Shown: positions 11,274-21,170 of the stretch, piece after piece | Numbering within the stretch: position 1 is the first letter of the stretch | Layout: every line of letters starts with the position of its first letter | Origin: Desulfobacter latus | GTDB taxonomy: Bacteria > Desulfobacterota > Desulfobacteria > Desulfobacterales > Desulfobacteraceae | Direction of reading: 5' to 3' | DNA: 64,000 bases | NCBI RefSeq assembly: GCF_013389365.1 | Contig: NZ_JACADJ010000013.1 | Coordinates: 1 to 64,000 of the forward strand | Position numbers and translations under genes: made by a program | Notes under the pieces: model-generated | The model's database searches: none | Seen by the model: only the letters and a program-made list of their open reading frames with translations | Told to the model about the DNA's origin: nothing

Positions 11274-11374
11274 AAAATCCCTCCACCAGTTAATAATTAC
11301 AAAAAATCAGCTACTTATATCCTATTGGCTAAAATCTCACGGATTTAGCCTAAATGCTTAGAATGATCGAGACT

Positions 11375-11403
11375 TGAGTACCATCCAGTAAGCCTTTTGT
11401 CAA
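11375..11403 (-). promoter_or_regulatory. Candidate promoter of the atp operon
   Basis: On the minus strand TTGACA (11398-11403) is followed by a 17-nt spacer and TACTCA (11375-11380). The -35 box is perfect and the -10 box is weak. It would give a leader of about 95 nt before atpF'. The rest of the 254-bp gap to rodA shows no gene. Confidence 0.5.
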
Positions 11404-11527
11404 CACAGAATGCAGCAATTCTAAATAGTGCTTGAATGAAGATTAAACCATCTGCGCCTTGCATCTGTGCAACTTTTCATCCCAAAACGGATTTTCGGTC
11501 AGGTTCTAAAAAGAGAGAGATCAGGAT

Positions 11528-12637
11528 TCAGGCCGTGTTGAATTTTCGCATGCTGATATTCAGCAAAACACCAAAACCGACCATGTTGGTTACAACCGAG
11601 GACCCCCCATAGGAAACCAGGGGTAAAGGCACCCCGACCACCGGCATCAACCCCATCACCATGCCGAGATTGATAAAAATCTGCCAGAATATCATAATGG
11701 TAATACCCATGGCCAAAAGAGAGCCAAACATATTTCGACAATTATACGAGATATTCACCCCCCAAAACAGCAAAAGAAAATAGAGCGCCAGCAGCACAGT
11801 ACACCCCGCAAGCCCCCACTCTTCGGCCAATACGGAAAGAATAAAATCCGTATGTTGTTCCGGCAGAAAACTTAAAGCATTCTGGGTCCCTTGGAGAAAC
11901 CCCTTCCCGGTAAGCATGCCGGAACCAATGGCAATCTTGGACTGGATGATGTGATAACCTGCGCCAAGGGGGTCCCGCTCAGGATTCAAAAAGGTTAAAA
12001 TCCTATCTTTCTGATACGCCTTAAGACCAAAAAACCATACCAGGGGAACCAGGGCAAGCCCAGCCCCCCCCAGAATGATTAAAACTTTTTTTTCGACTTT
12101 TACAAATATAGTAAGGCAGCCGGCAATAAGCAGAAGCAAAAGCCCTGTACCTAAATCGGGCTGGATAAAGATAAGACCAAAGGGGATAATACATAAAATC
12201 GCCGGCTTGATCAGATGCCTGAACCCCAAACCGTCGGGACTGATACTGTCTGCGTACACCGAAGCCAGGCTGATAATCAAAGAAATTTTCATCAGTTCCG
12301 AGGTCTGTATCCGAACAGGACCCAACACCAGCCAGCGCTGGGAACCGCCGCCGGTATGCCCCACAAGCCAGGTAGCCACCAAAAGCCCGACACATGCGGC
12401 GTATATGAGTAAATGTAGCTTGGCAAACTCTCTAAAATCAATGACAAGACAGCCCATCATAATGGCAAATCCAACGGCAAGCCAGACAACCTGTTTTTTA
12501 AACAGCGGATGCAGGGCGGTTCCGGCATATCCGGCGGTCACCGCCGAATAAAGAATGGTCAACCCCAGAATGCAAATAAAAAAAATAATTAAAAAAAATC
12601 CCCAGTCAAAATTTGATACGAGACGGCGGTCAAACAT
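11528..12637 (-). CDS. rodA: Rod-shape SEDS glycosyltransferase RodA
   Basis: Polytopic membrane peptidoglycan polymerase that works with PBP2 in lateral wall growth. The sequence is hydrophobic throughout, with about ten membrane segments. It shows SEDS-family stretches: LVFGTGG-like VGHTGGGSQRWLVLGPVRIQ, QPDLGTGLLLL, LNPERDPLGAGYHIIQSKIAIGSG, and PVVGVPLPLVSYGGSS near the C-terminus. I start at the ATG at 12637 because GTGGAG, overlapping the end of mrdA, gives a proper ribosome site. The product is then about 369 residues, normal for RodA. It is the last gene of the mre operon. Confidence 0.95.
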   Translation of the reverse strand: MFDRRLVSNFDWGFFLIIFFICILGLTILYSAVTAGYAGTALHPLFKKQVVWLAVGFAIMMGCLVIDFREFAKLHLLIYAACVGLLVATWLVGHTGGGSQRWLVLGPVRIQTSELMKISLIISLASVYADSISPDGLGFRHLIKPAILCIIPFGLIFIQPDLGTGLLLLLIAGCLTIFVKVEKKVLIILGGAGLALVPLVWFFGLKAYQKDRILTFLNPERDPLGAGYHIIQSKIAIGSGMLTGKGFLQGTQNALSFLPEQHTDFILSVLAEEWGLAGCTVLLALYFLLLFWGVNISYNCRNMFGSLLAMGITIMIFWQIFINLGMVMGLMPVVGVPLPLVSYGGSSVVTNMVGFGVLLNISMRKFNTA

Positions 12638-12641
12638 TTTT

Positions 12642-14507
12642 TTACTCCACATATGCCTGGTCTTGTTTGACCACGGCAGTTGGGACGTCAGGGTTCCCAA
12701 GATAGGCATGAATCAACTCTTTTGCAACGGGAGCAGCTGCACTGGAGCCATGCTCCCCATGTTCAATGATCACGGCAATGGCTATTTTTGGATTCTGCGC
12801 AGGCGCATAGCAGACAAACCAGGCATGATCCTGGAGGGTGCGCCTCAATTTTTTGTTATCAAACTTTTCCCCGGCCTTACGGGAAAAAACCTGTGCGGTA
12901 CCTGTTTTGCCGGCGATTTGAATGCCGGGAAGACGGATGCGCCGGGCAGTGCCGCGGTTGCCATGAACAACTTCTAAAAGCCCTTGTCGCACAATGGCCA
13001 AATTTTTTTGCGACGCCGGCAACCCACCGGTAATATCGGGTTCAATTTCCCTTATCACCTGCCCTTTGGCATCCTGAACGGATTTAACAAGCCTTGGCCG
13101 ATAAAGGGTTCCCTTATTGCCAACCGCAGAAATAAACACCGCCATCTGTAAAGGGGTAACCAGATTAAACCCCTGGCCGATACTGATGGACAGGGTTTCA
13201 CCCGCCTGCCAGCGCTCTTTGAATCGCTTTTTTTTCCATGCTGACGTGGGAATCAACCCTGGGCGTTCATGGGCCAGACGAATGCCGGTCAACCGCCCCA
13301 GACCGGAGCCATGTGCATACGTTGCCAGGGCGTCAACCCCAATTTTTTCGCCAGCCTGATAAAAAAACACATCACAGGACTGGGCAATGGCATCCACAAC
13401 ATTTAAATGGCCGTGTCCGTATCTATGCCAACAATGGTAGCGCCGGTTGCCAAACTTATAAAATCCCGGGCAGAAAAAGGTTGAATTACGGTCAATGACT
13501 TTTTCTTCAAGCCCTGCCAGGGCCGTTATAATTTTATATGTGGATGCCGGGGGATATTCCGCCTGAATTGCCTTGTTGTTCATGGGTCTGCCCGGATCAT
13601 CTCTTAACGCCTGCCATTTCTCGGTGGAGATACCGCCAATAAAATCATTCTGGTCAAAACTAGGCGATGATGCCATGACCAGGACATCACCGTTTGAGGG
13701 GTCAAGGGCCACAACAGCCCCATCATTCTCCCCAAGCAAGCGTTCAGCCTTCTGCTGAAGAGATAAATCCATTGTCAGAACCAGATCCTTTCCGGAAACA
13801 GGTTCCACAGTCTTCAATATTTTTATCACCCGGCCGTTTACGTCCACTTCAACCTGGTGCCCCCCCCTTTTGCCCTGTAAATCCGCTTCAAAGCTTTTTT
13901 CAACCCCGTATCGACCAATGGAATCCCCGGACCGGACATTAGGAAATTTACCGGAAGCCAATTCTTCCTTATTGATCTCCCCAAGATAGCCTATCAGATG
14001 GGCAGCGGTTTTTTTATGGATATAGTTTCTGGTGGGTTCAATATCAATGAGAATACCAGGCAGATCAAACTGATGGGCTTCTATGACCGCAAGCAGATTC
14101 CTTGTTATATCCCGTTTAAGAACAACTGGTTTATAAAATGCCGATCGCCCTGCTTTTTTTATGGTTGCCGTCAGGTCTTCATAGGTATCGCCGGTCAGTT
14201 CGCTTAGCCGCTCAAGGGTTTGCTTCAGGGGCTTGGCATCTTCAAGTACAATGGTCAAGTCAAAGGCCGGCCGGTTGTCCACGAGAAGATTATGATTGCG
14301 GTCATAAATCAACCCCCGGGAGGATTTTATACTTTTAAGCCGGACACAATTGGTCGTTGACAGCCGCCGATACTCTTCGCCATGGATCATCTGAAGATAA
14401 ACAAGCCTTAGAAAAAGAACGCCGAAAATAAAAATAATGCACAGACCGCCTCCTATATATCGATGCTTGATCCAGTCCCTGTCTGAATGTTTATGGATTC
14501 CACCCAT
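12642..14507 (-). CDS. mrdA: Penicillin-binding protein 2 (elongation transpeptidase)
   Basis: Class B PBP of the elongasome. The 621-residue protein has one N-terminal membrane helix (about residues 18-36), a dimerisation/pedestal region, and a transpeptidase domain. Visible motifs are the catalytic STYK (about residue 322), SCD (SQSCDVFF, about 377) and KTGT (KTGTAQVFS, about 533). The ATG at 14507 follows a GAGGA site that overlaps the mreD stop region. It is flanked by mreD and rodA, the partners with which PBP2 acts. Confidence 0.97.
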   Translation of the reverse strand: MGGIHKHSDRDWIKHRYIGGGLCIIFIFGVLFLRLVYLQMIHGEEYRRLSTTNCVRLKSIKSSRGLIYDRNHNLLVDNRPAFDLTIVLEDAKPLKQTLERLSELTGDTYEDLTATIKKAGRSAFYKPVVLKRDITRNLLAVIEAHQFDLPGILIDIEPTRNYIHKKTAAHLIGYLGEINKEELASGKFPNVRSGDSIGRYGVEKSFEADLQGKRGGHQVEVDVNGRVIKILKTVEPVSGKDLVLTMDLSLQQKAERLLGENDGAVVALDPSNGDVLVMASSPSFDQNDFIGGISTEKWQALRDDPGRPMNNKAIQAEYPPASTYKIITALAGLEEKVIDRNSTFFCPGFYKFGNRRYHCWHRYGHGHLNVVDAIAQSCDVFFYQAGEKIGVDALATYAHGSGLGRLTGIRLAHERPGLIPTSAWKKKRFKERWQAGETLSISIGQGFNLVTPLQMAVFISAVGNKGTLYRPRLVKSVQDAKGQVIREIEPDITGGLPASQKNLAIVRQGLLEVVHGNRGTARRIRLPGIQIAGKTGTAQVFSRKAGEKFDNKKLRRTLQDHAWFVCYAPAQNPKIAIAVIIEHGEHGSSAAAPVAKELIHAYLGNPDVPTAVVKQDQAYVE

Positions 14508-14508
14508 A

Positions 14509-15042
14509 TTATCCTCTGTATTTGCGCGCCATGTGCCGGCAGGACTGGTTTACGGCGTGTGAAAAATTCTGGTGTACGCTTCCCATAAACCAGACGCCGA
14601 TGGGAATACCGACAGCGGCCCATAGGACCTGACCGATGCAAAGGCGGTAATCTGTCGCCGCAATGGCGTTGTGACCCTGGAGCAGAAAAATACTAAACAG
14701 AATCAGGATCTGATAAATGCAGGCGGATGTAAGGCTGACGATACATACAAAAACAGCGCTGCGCTGAAAAACCAGCCGCCGCAGAAAAAAAACGACCAGG
14801 TAAATACACAGATACGCGGTGGTATGCAGAAAAAACGGCGATCCTGACAGGCTGTCCATGATGCTGCCGATGATCATAAGACAGAAAGGTATCCAGCAGC
14901 GCAGGGAAAAAAGGCTCAGATACAATACATTGATGATCATCAGATCGAACGCGTAGGGGAACCAGGAAAACTCCGGAATAACGACAGTTTGAATAATAAC
15001 CAGACATAGCGTGACAACGAAAAAAAATATGAAATTCATCAT
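14509..15042 (-). CDS. mreD: Rod shape-determining protein MreD
   Basis: A 177-residue, very hydrophobic protein with about five predicted membrane segments and few conserved motifs, typical of MreD. It is placed exactly where MreD is expected, between mreC and mrdA. It bridges MreC and the peptidoglycan synthases in the inner membrane. The name depends on context as much as on sequence. Confidence 0.88.
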   Translation of the reverse strand: MMNFIFFFVVTLCLVIIQTVVIPEFSWFPYAFDLMIINVLYLSLFSLRCWIPFCLMIIGSIMDSLSGSPFFLHTTAYLCIYLVVFFLRRLVFQRSAVFVCIVSLTSACIYQILILFSIFLLQGHNAIAATDYRLCIGQVLWAAVGIPIGVWFMGSVHQNFSHAVNQSCRHMARKYRG

Positions 15043-15051
15043 ACCCGTCTG

Positions 15052-15864
15052 TCAATCGGCATTTCTATATACCAGCACTTCTTCAAGCCTGTTAAAATCT
15101 ACGGCGGTTTTTATGATGATATCCTGAAACAGCTGGGAATGATTTTTTTTTACATCAAGTACCGTTCCGATTCTTAATCCTTTTGGGAATACCTGATCCA
15201 ACCCTGAGGAGACAATCACCTGTCCTTGTTGCACCGGATCCTTTCTCAACGTATATACAAAGGAACAGGTGTCTTTATTATTGCCCTTGACCATGCCGCG
15301 AACGCGGGTATCCTGAATCAGCGCATCAACAGCTGAATTGCGGTCGATAATCAGCAGCACCCGGGAAAAACGACCGGATACTTTAATAATCTGTCCTACG
15401 ATCCCTTCCGACACCAGCACCGGAAGGCCTTTAATTAACCCGTCTTTTTCACCCTTATCAATCATGATGGTTTTAAACCAGGGTGACGGATCCCGGGCAA
15501 TCACCTGGGCTGCCACATAAGCCGCGGGCATTGAGTTTTGAAAATTGACAAATTTTTTTAAACGGGCATTTTCAAGCTCAAGCTCTTTGCACCTGTTCGC
15601 TGCATGTCGGGCCTTTGACAATTCACGTCTCAATACCTGGTTCTCTTCTACGGCAAGCACACAGGAAAAATAGGTTTGCCATACCGATTCGGTAAAACCG
15701 ATGATGCGGGAGGTCACAAATTGAAACGGAGCAGTAAGGGTTATGGTCAGTCTTTCAATCCCCCCTACCGACAGGGTTTCCCTGCTGGACATGGTGATTA
15801 CGGTGAGCCCCACCACAACAAAAAAGACCACGCCGACAATCATCATGATCCGTCTGGAAAACAT
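15052..15864 (-). CDS. mreC: Rod shape-determining protein MreC
   Basis: Bitopic periplasmic scaffold of the elongasome. The 270-residue protein has an N-terminal membrane helix (about residues 7-24), a coiled-coil segment (about 70-105) and the beta-rich periplasmic core. Core motifs include YVAAQVIARDPSPWFKTIMIDKGEKDG, near residue 115, and LIIDRNSAVDALIQDTRVRG further on. The sequence AAQVI-R-PS-W is the MreC hallmark. It starts 5 bp after the mreB stop. Confidence 0.95.
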   Translation of the reverse strand: MFSRRIMMIVGVVFFVVVGLTVITMSSRETLSVGGIERLTITLTAPFQFVTSRIIGFTESVWQTYFSCVLAVEENQVLRRELSKARHAANRCKELELENARLKKFVNFQNSMPAAYVAAQVIARDPSPWFKTIMIDKGEKDGLIKGLPVLVSEGIVGQIIKVSGRFSRVLLIIDRNSAVDALIQDTRVRGMVKGNNKDTCSFVYTLRKDPVQQGQVIVSSGLDQVFPKGLRIGTVLDVKKNHSQLFQDIIIKTAVDFNRLEEVLVYRNAD

Positions 15865-15869
15865 TACCT

Positions 15870-16949
<1,080 letters not shown>

Positions 16950-17031
16950 TTATCAAATAGATAATGAAAAAATACTACTAAGAACATAGTTGCTAACAAA
17001 CTTAAATTTTTTTTACAAGAATAAAAGTGTT

Positions 17032-18150
17032 TCACGCCTGTATATTGTCCTTATAAATAGATGCGATCAAATCATGAAGCCTGGGTCTGAATTTCCTTAT
17101 ATCAATATTTTCACGGCTTGGATGTACCCGATTGGTCAAAAGTATCGTGATCAGTTCATTATCAGGATCTATCCAGAAAGATGTGCCGGTAAAGCCTAAG
17201 TGTCCGACAGATCGTTTAGAAAAAAAACGTCCTGACGATGCGTTCTCTTGACTTGGAGAATCAAAGCCTGCCGGACGCGCCATCTCATTGTTTTTATAGG
17301 CAAAACATCGAATAACCGAAGAATTTATTACTTTGGTTTCTTTATTTTCAAGTGCGTGCAGGATCTGACAACACAGGCGATGAACCCCGGCAGCTGTACC
17401 AAACAGACCGGCATGCCCTTCAATGCCGCCCGCCGCCCAGGCATTTTCATCTTCCACCTCCCCCAGCATCATTTTTTTTCGCCAGGGACAACGGGAGGTC
17501 GCGGCAAAAACAAGAGAAGATTTATCCTTCTCGGGATTTATCAAATCAGAGCAAAGGGGATTAAAAAACAAATCATAAATATTTAAAGGCGCAAAGATCC
17601 GTTCATGAACAAATGTGTCCAGCCGAACACCGGACAGATGCTCCACCACCCAGGCCAAGAGAATAAATCCCAGATCACTGTAAATTTCCTGGGAATCAGG
17701 CTCATATTCCAGGGGTTCAGCCAGGACCAGCTGCCGCAGGCACTTCCCAGCGGCGATGCCGGGGACAGGGACGGGCAGCGATTTAAAATAGGGACGGTGG
17801 GCAGGCAGACCAGACCTGTGGCGCAGCAACATGTCAATGGTGATATCGGCTTTACCTGTTCCACAGGCAGCCGGCAGGGCATCTTTTAAACAAGTTTTCC
17901 GGGATAACCGCCCTGATGCAATCAGATCTGCCACAGCCAGAGCTGTGGCCAGCGGCTTGGTCAAAGAGGCCAGATCAAAAATCGTATTCAATGTCACAGG
18001 GTCCCCGAACCTTATATCCGTAACCCCAAAGGCCTTGTGGTAAAAAATATGTGTTCCATGCGCCCACAGCAGCACAGCGCCCGGAAACACACCGTCAGCC
18101 ACAGCATTGGTCATGACGTCATCAATCTTTTGAAAGACGCGACATTTCAT
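17032..18150 (-). CDS. Beta-lactamase-fold serine hydrolase (class C / DD-peptidase type)
   Basis: A 372-residue member of the beta-lactamase/penicillin-binding fold. The catalytic SxxK is SLTK (about residue 61). The second motif reads YSD instead of YSN or YAN (IYSDLGFILL). A GHLGFTGTSFW stretch takes the place of the KTG/HTG motif. No signal peptide is evident, so it may act in the cytoplasm on wall-recycling products, but this is inference. Its ATG overlaps the TGA of the LD-carboxypeptidase gene (ATGA), so both are probably translated as a pair. It may be an amidase, esterase or carboxypeptidase; the substrate cannot be read from the sequence. Confidence 0.85.
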   Translation of the reverse strand: MKCRVFQKIDDVMTNAVADGVFPGAVLLWAHGTHIFYHKAFGVTDIRFGDPVTLNTIFDLASLTKPLATALAVADLIASGRLSRKTCLKDALPAACGTGKADITIDMLLRHRSGLPAHRPYFKSLPVPVPGIAAGKCLRQLVLAEPLEYEPDSQEIYSDLGFILLAWVVEHLSGVRLDTFVHERIFAPLNIYDLFFNPLCSDLINPEKDKSSLVFAATSRCPWRKKMMLGEVEDENAWAAGGIEGHAGLFGTAAGVHRLCCQILHALENKETKVINSSVIRCFAYKNNEMARPAGFDSPSQENASSGRFFSKRSVGHLGFTGTSFWIDPDNELITILLTNRVHPSRENIDIRKFRPRLHDLIASIYKDNIQA

Positions 18151-19064
18151 TTTACGGTAAAATCCCATTCAAGACATGGACGGTCTGCATCCAGGGTAGC
18201 GGCTCCCCCCATGGGAAGGGAAAGGTTAACCGCCCCGTGCCCCACGTCAATTCCCATGCAGATCGGGATATCTGCGTCAAAAAACACCTCTTGAATGATC
18301 TCGGGGATATAGGCGTCATCGTCACAATTTTCAAAAGACCCGGTCACAACCCCTTTAACACCTTCCAGCACACCGGCCATTTTCATCTGGGTCAGCATCC
18401 GGTCAATCTTGTATGCCGGTTCCCCCACGTCCTCTATAAAGAGAATACTGTCGGTAAAATCAGGCTGATACGCTGTCCCGATCATATGAACAAGGGTGGC
18501 CAGATTCCCCCCCAGAAGCTGCCCTGTGGCACATCCTCCCGCAAGCACCTGATCAGAAGGCAGATCAATACGTGTAAAACAGCCTGTCAAATTTTTTGAG
18601 AAACTGTCCAGCGTCTGTTCATCCGCCCGGCCAAGGGAAACCAGATTTGGCGCGTGCAGGGCACAGATGCCGGTTTTGGATACCAGAGAAATGATCAACG
18701 CCGTGGCATCTGAAAACCCCATAAACAATTTCGGGTTTCCGGCAATGATATCCCAATCCAGAAACGGCAAAAGGCGCATGGCACCGAATCCGCCCCTTGC
18801 CGCTATGATGCCGTTGATTTTAGGATCGGCAAACAGCGAATTAAGCACATCCGCCCGTTGCCGATCCGTGCCGGCAAGGTATCTGTGCCGGCCTGTTATA
18901 CCGTTAGGGATATGCACTTCAACCCCCATGGATTTAAGCGCCAGGACCCCTTTTTGAAACATCTGCGCATCAAACCTGGCCGATGGTGCGGCCACGCCAA
19001 TGATGTCTTTGGGTTTTAAACTGCAAAAAATGGGTTTTACGTCTGGTTTTATCACCTGATTCAC
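18147..19064 (-). CDS. ldcA: Muramoyltetrapeptide LD-carboxypeptidase (S66 / MccF-like family)
   Basis: Removes the terminal D-alanine of recycled murein tetrapeptides in the cytoplasm. The 305-residue protein has the S66 order: an N-terminal domain starting KPKDIIGVAAPSA, RGGFGAMRLLPFLD near residue 90, and the nucleophile serine in GFSDATAL (about residue 117). In the C-terminal half are FIEDVGEPAYKIDRMLTQ with the catalytic Glu, and GIDVGHGAVNLSLPMG with the catalytic His. It is coupled to the downstream beta-lactamase-fold gene by a 4-bp overlap. The pair looks like a small peptidoglycan-recycling unit. Confidence 0.92.
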   Translation of the reverse strand: MNQVIKPDVKPIFCSLKPKDIIGVAAPSARFDAQMFQKGVLALKSMGVEVHIPNGITGRHRYLAGTDRQRADVLNSLFADPKINGIIAARGGFGAMRLLPFLDWDIIAGNPKLFMGFSDATALIISLVSKTGICALHAPNLVSLGRADEQTLDSFSKNLTGCFTRIDLPSDQVLAGGCATGQLLGGNLATLVHMIGTAYQPDFTDSILFIEDVGEPAYKIDRMLTQMKMAGVLEGVKGVVTGSFENCDDDAYIPEIIQEVFFDADIPICMGIDVGHGAVNLSLPMGGAATLDADRPCLEWDFTVK

Positions 19065-19207
19065 TCCTTATTAATGATACCTTGGCTATATTAAATGACC
19101 TTAAAATAATTTACCAATGCTTTTTCAACTCTTACAAAATCGTTTTCAATAGTTCAATTTTGTTATTAATGCCGACCTTTCTGATACGATCAACACCTTC
19201 TATTTAT

Positions 19208-19262
19208 AACCACTGAAAGCACGGAAACTTGATTTCCGTGCCTTTCCGTGCTTTCCGTGGTT
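19208..19262. repeat. 55-bp palindromic element (CACGGAAAG type)
   Basis: Left arm 19208-19227 (AACCACTGAAAGCACGGAAA) and right arm 19243-19262 are inverted copies matching at 19 of 20 positions, with a 15-nt centre that itself contains TTTCCGTG. The element ends 14 bp before the sigma-54 promoter at 19277. It could be a dispersed palindrome or an activator site. Confidence 0.8.
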
Positions 19263-19276
19263 CGGTCTAGTTTTTT

Positions 19277-19292
19277 TGGCATTGTCTTTGCT
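19277..19292 (+). promoter_or_regulatory. Sigma-54 (RpoN) promoter of the Nif11-domain gene
   Basis: TGGCAT-N5-TTGCT with the invariant GG and GC exactly spaced as in the consensus TGGCAC-N5-TTGCW. The predicted start near 19303 leaves a 26-nt leader with an AGGAG ribosome site before the ATG at 19329. Confidence 0.75.
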
Positions 19293-19328
19293 TCTTTTTT
19301 AATTCATAAAATTTTTCAGGAGAACCAT

Positions 19329-19598
19329 ATGACAATTCAAAACGCCCTTAACTTTATTCGGCAAGGCCAACATGACAATGATCTTAGAAGCAGACTGGTA
19401 AAAGCACAGACCAGTCAAACCCGGCAAAAGATTCTGGATCAAAATGATTTCGTTTTCACCCCGGAAGAGTTTGAAGAGGCATATTCCTTAAGCCTTTTTA
19501 AATGCCAACACCAGGAAGATGCCGACGCCCTGATGGCTTTTAGGATGTGGTGGATCATGCTATACCGAAGTCCTGATCCCGATGTTCCGTTACCATAG
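19329..19598 (+). CDS. Nif11-domain small protein
   Basis: An 89-residue protein whose first 65 residues follow the Nif11 pattern: MTIQNALNFI at the start, a helix with LRSRLVKAQT, then FVFTPEEFEEA. Nif11 domains occur as leader regions of precursor peptides of modified natural products and as stand-alone proteins of unknown role in nitrogen-fixing bacteria. There is no double-glycine cleavage site, no Cys-rich core and no maturase gene nearby, so a peptide precursor is unlikely. The tail has aromatic residues (MAFRMWWIMLY). AGGAG lies 6 nt before the ATG. It is driven by the sigma-54 promoter at 19277-19292. Confidence 0.75.
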   Translation: MTIQNALNFIRQGQHDNDLRSRLVKAQTSQTRQKILDQNDFVFTPEEFEEAYSLSLFKCQHQEDADALMAFRMWWIMLYRSPDPDVPLP

Positions 19599-19723
19599 CA
19601 CCTCCTGGTGTTTCTCCCAAAACATAATAAACCCCGATTTCTCCATTGCCTTATGTGCAAATCAAGCGTAGAACTGCACTTTTAAAATTAAAAGCCGAAT
19701 CCTGCCTAAGAGCCTGCCATCTA

Positions 19724-19816
19724 TTAAATTAGCGCCCTTTGGGCGGACTGTTAGGTGGTGGGTGGTGGGTGCTGGGTGCTGGGTGCTGGGTACTGGAGAA
19801 TGGAAATTCCTATACT
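19724..19816 (+). repeat. Interspersed heptamer-bearing repeat, copy 1
   Basis: Starts TTAAATTAGCGCCCTTTGGG, where CGCCC-TTT-GGGCG is a small hairpin. It continues with about six 7-bp units (GGTGGTG, GGTGCTG, GGTACTG) and ends GGAAATTCCTATACT. Three more copies lie at 46384, 46518 and (inverted) 54415. Unit number differs between copies. Confidence 0.9.
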
Positions 19817-19873
19817 ATGAACTTATCCCTGAAAAGGCTCTAAAGGATCCGGTAAATTTCAAGGAGAAAAAAG

Positions 19874-21169
19874 TTGGGGCAGTTTGTATACGCGCTCGTA
19901 TTTGTCGGCGCATTTATTCTTTTTTGTAGTCTGGTTTTAAAAAATCAGAGGCGGGTGGTTAATGGATCAGATTTTTCAACGGCCGGCAGATCGCTTTCCG
20001 CCACCCAGGTCTCCTGGGTAATTATCGGCACCCTTGTAGGGGGTGTTTCAACCATCGGAACAGTTCAATCAGCCTACGATCATGGCGTCAGCGCCTGGAT
20101 TTTTACTCTGGGCAGCGGTATCTCCTGTTTTATCCTGGGGTGCTTTTTTGCCGCAGCATTAAGACGGGAGCAGGTCACGACAGTTTCCGAACTGCTCGGC
20201 AGATATTTTGGCCGAAACTTCCAGTATTATTGTTCCATGCTCAATTCCTGCGGCATGTTTATCCATATCATTGCCCAGTATCTGGCAGCCATGGCTATTT
20301 TAAACTCAGTATTCCATTTCCCGTTGCCGGTCTCCTTATTCATTACCATGGTACTTATGGGATTCTTTGTCATTTCAGGCGGAATTTCCGGGGCTGGAAT
20401 GGTGGGAAAAATCAAATTTTTCCTGCTGTACGCCATCATGATTGTGTGTGCAGGTATTGCGCTGGTCAACGGCGGCGGAATGACCAACATTTTAGCCCAA
20501 TTACCCGAAAATACTGATTTTTTTGATTTCTTTTCCAATGGAATAAGAACAACAAGCATTGATATTGCCGCTATGATCACAGGCGTATTGTCCACACAAA
20601 TTTATTTGCAGGCCATTTTTTCAGCTAAAACCATATGAGAAGCCAGAAATGGTGCATTTCTTACCGCCATTGTCATCCCTCCCATCGGCATTTTAGGTAT
20701 TATTGTTGGGCTTTTTCTCAGGGCCAACTTTCCGGAACTTGAAGGCAACAGTGCCCAGGCCTTGCCCTTTTTCTTTCAACAGACCCTGCCCTCGGCAATA
20801 GCTGCTTTTTGTTCTGCCGTACTTCTTCTGGCTGTCCTGGGTACCGGCGCAGGCCTTGTCCTTGGTGTGACCACCAACATTTATATGGATGGAATTCGAC
20901 GCTTGTTTACAAAAAATTCGGATCACAGTCTAACCATTATCAGGCTGTGTACAATTGCGATCCTGCTTCTCTCAGGTGCCGTTGTCATGGCTGGATTTAG
21001 TACAACGATTTTGCGCTGGAGTTATCTCTCCATGGGTTTCAGGGGGGCTTCCGTGTTCGTAGGATTATGCATTGTCGTATTTACGGGACAAAAAAATTTC
21101 TCACCCATGGTACGGGCCCTTCTATATTTTCTGCCGGTCTGTTACTTTATCCTGGCTGTGTTTATATGA
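19874..21169 (+). pseudogene. Sodium:solute symporter family gene interrupted by an in-frame TGA
   Basis: One continuous reading frame of 431 codons broken only by TGA at 20636-20638. Before it lies a 254-residue half with about seven membrane helices and SSS-family features (AGRSLSATQVSW, GTLVGGVSTIGT). After it the same frame continues EARNGAFLTAIVIPPIGILG and further helices to a normal stop. A TTG start at 19874 follows AAGGAG. A CGA-to-TGA transition (Arg in the AK-x-R-EAR context) would explain it. Selenocysteine is less likely. Substrate unknown. Confidence 0.75.
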
Positions 21170-21170
21170 A

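Noticed and set aside
19329-19598. RiPP precursor peptide
   Set aside because: The Nif11 part is present but there is no double-glycine cleavage site, no core with Cys/Ser/Thr pattern and no modification enzyme within the window.
19724-19816. CRISPR array
   Set aside because: The repeated units are 7 bp and contiguous with no spacers; no cas genes are nearby.
20636-20680. Selenocysteine insertion at the symporter TGA
   Set aside because: Not chosen as the main reading: the hairpin is only 6 AU-rich pairs, the loop lies closer to the TGA than known bacterial SECIS elements, and the residue context suggests Arg. Kept as a finding to test.
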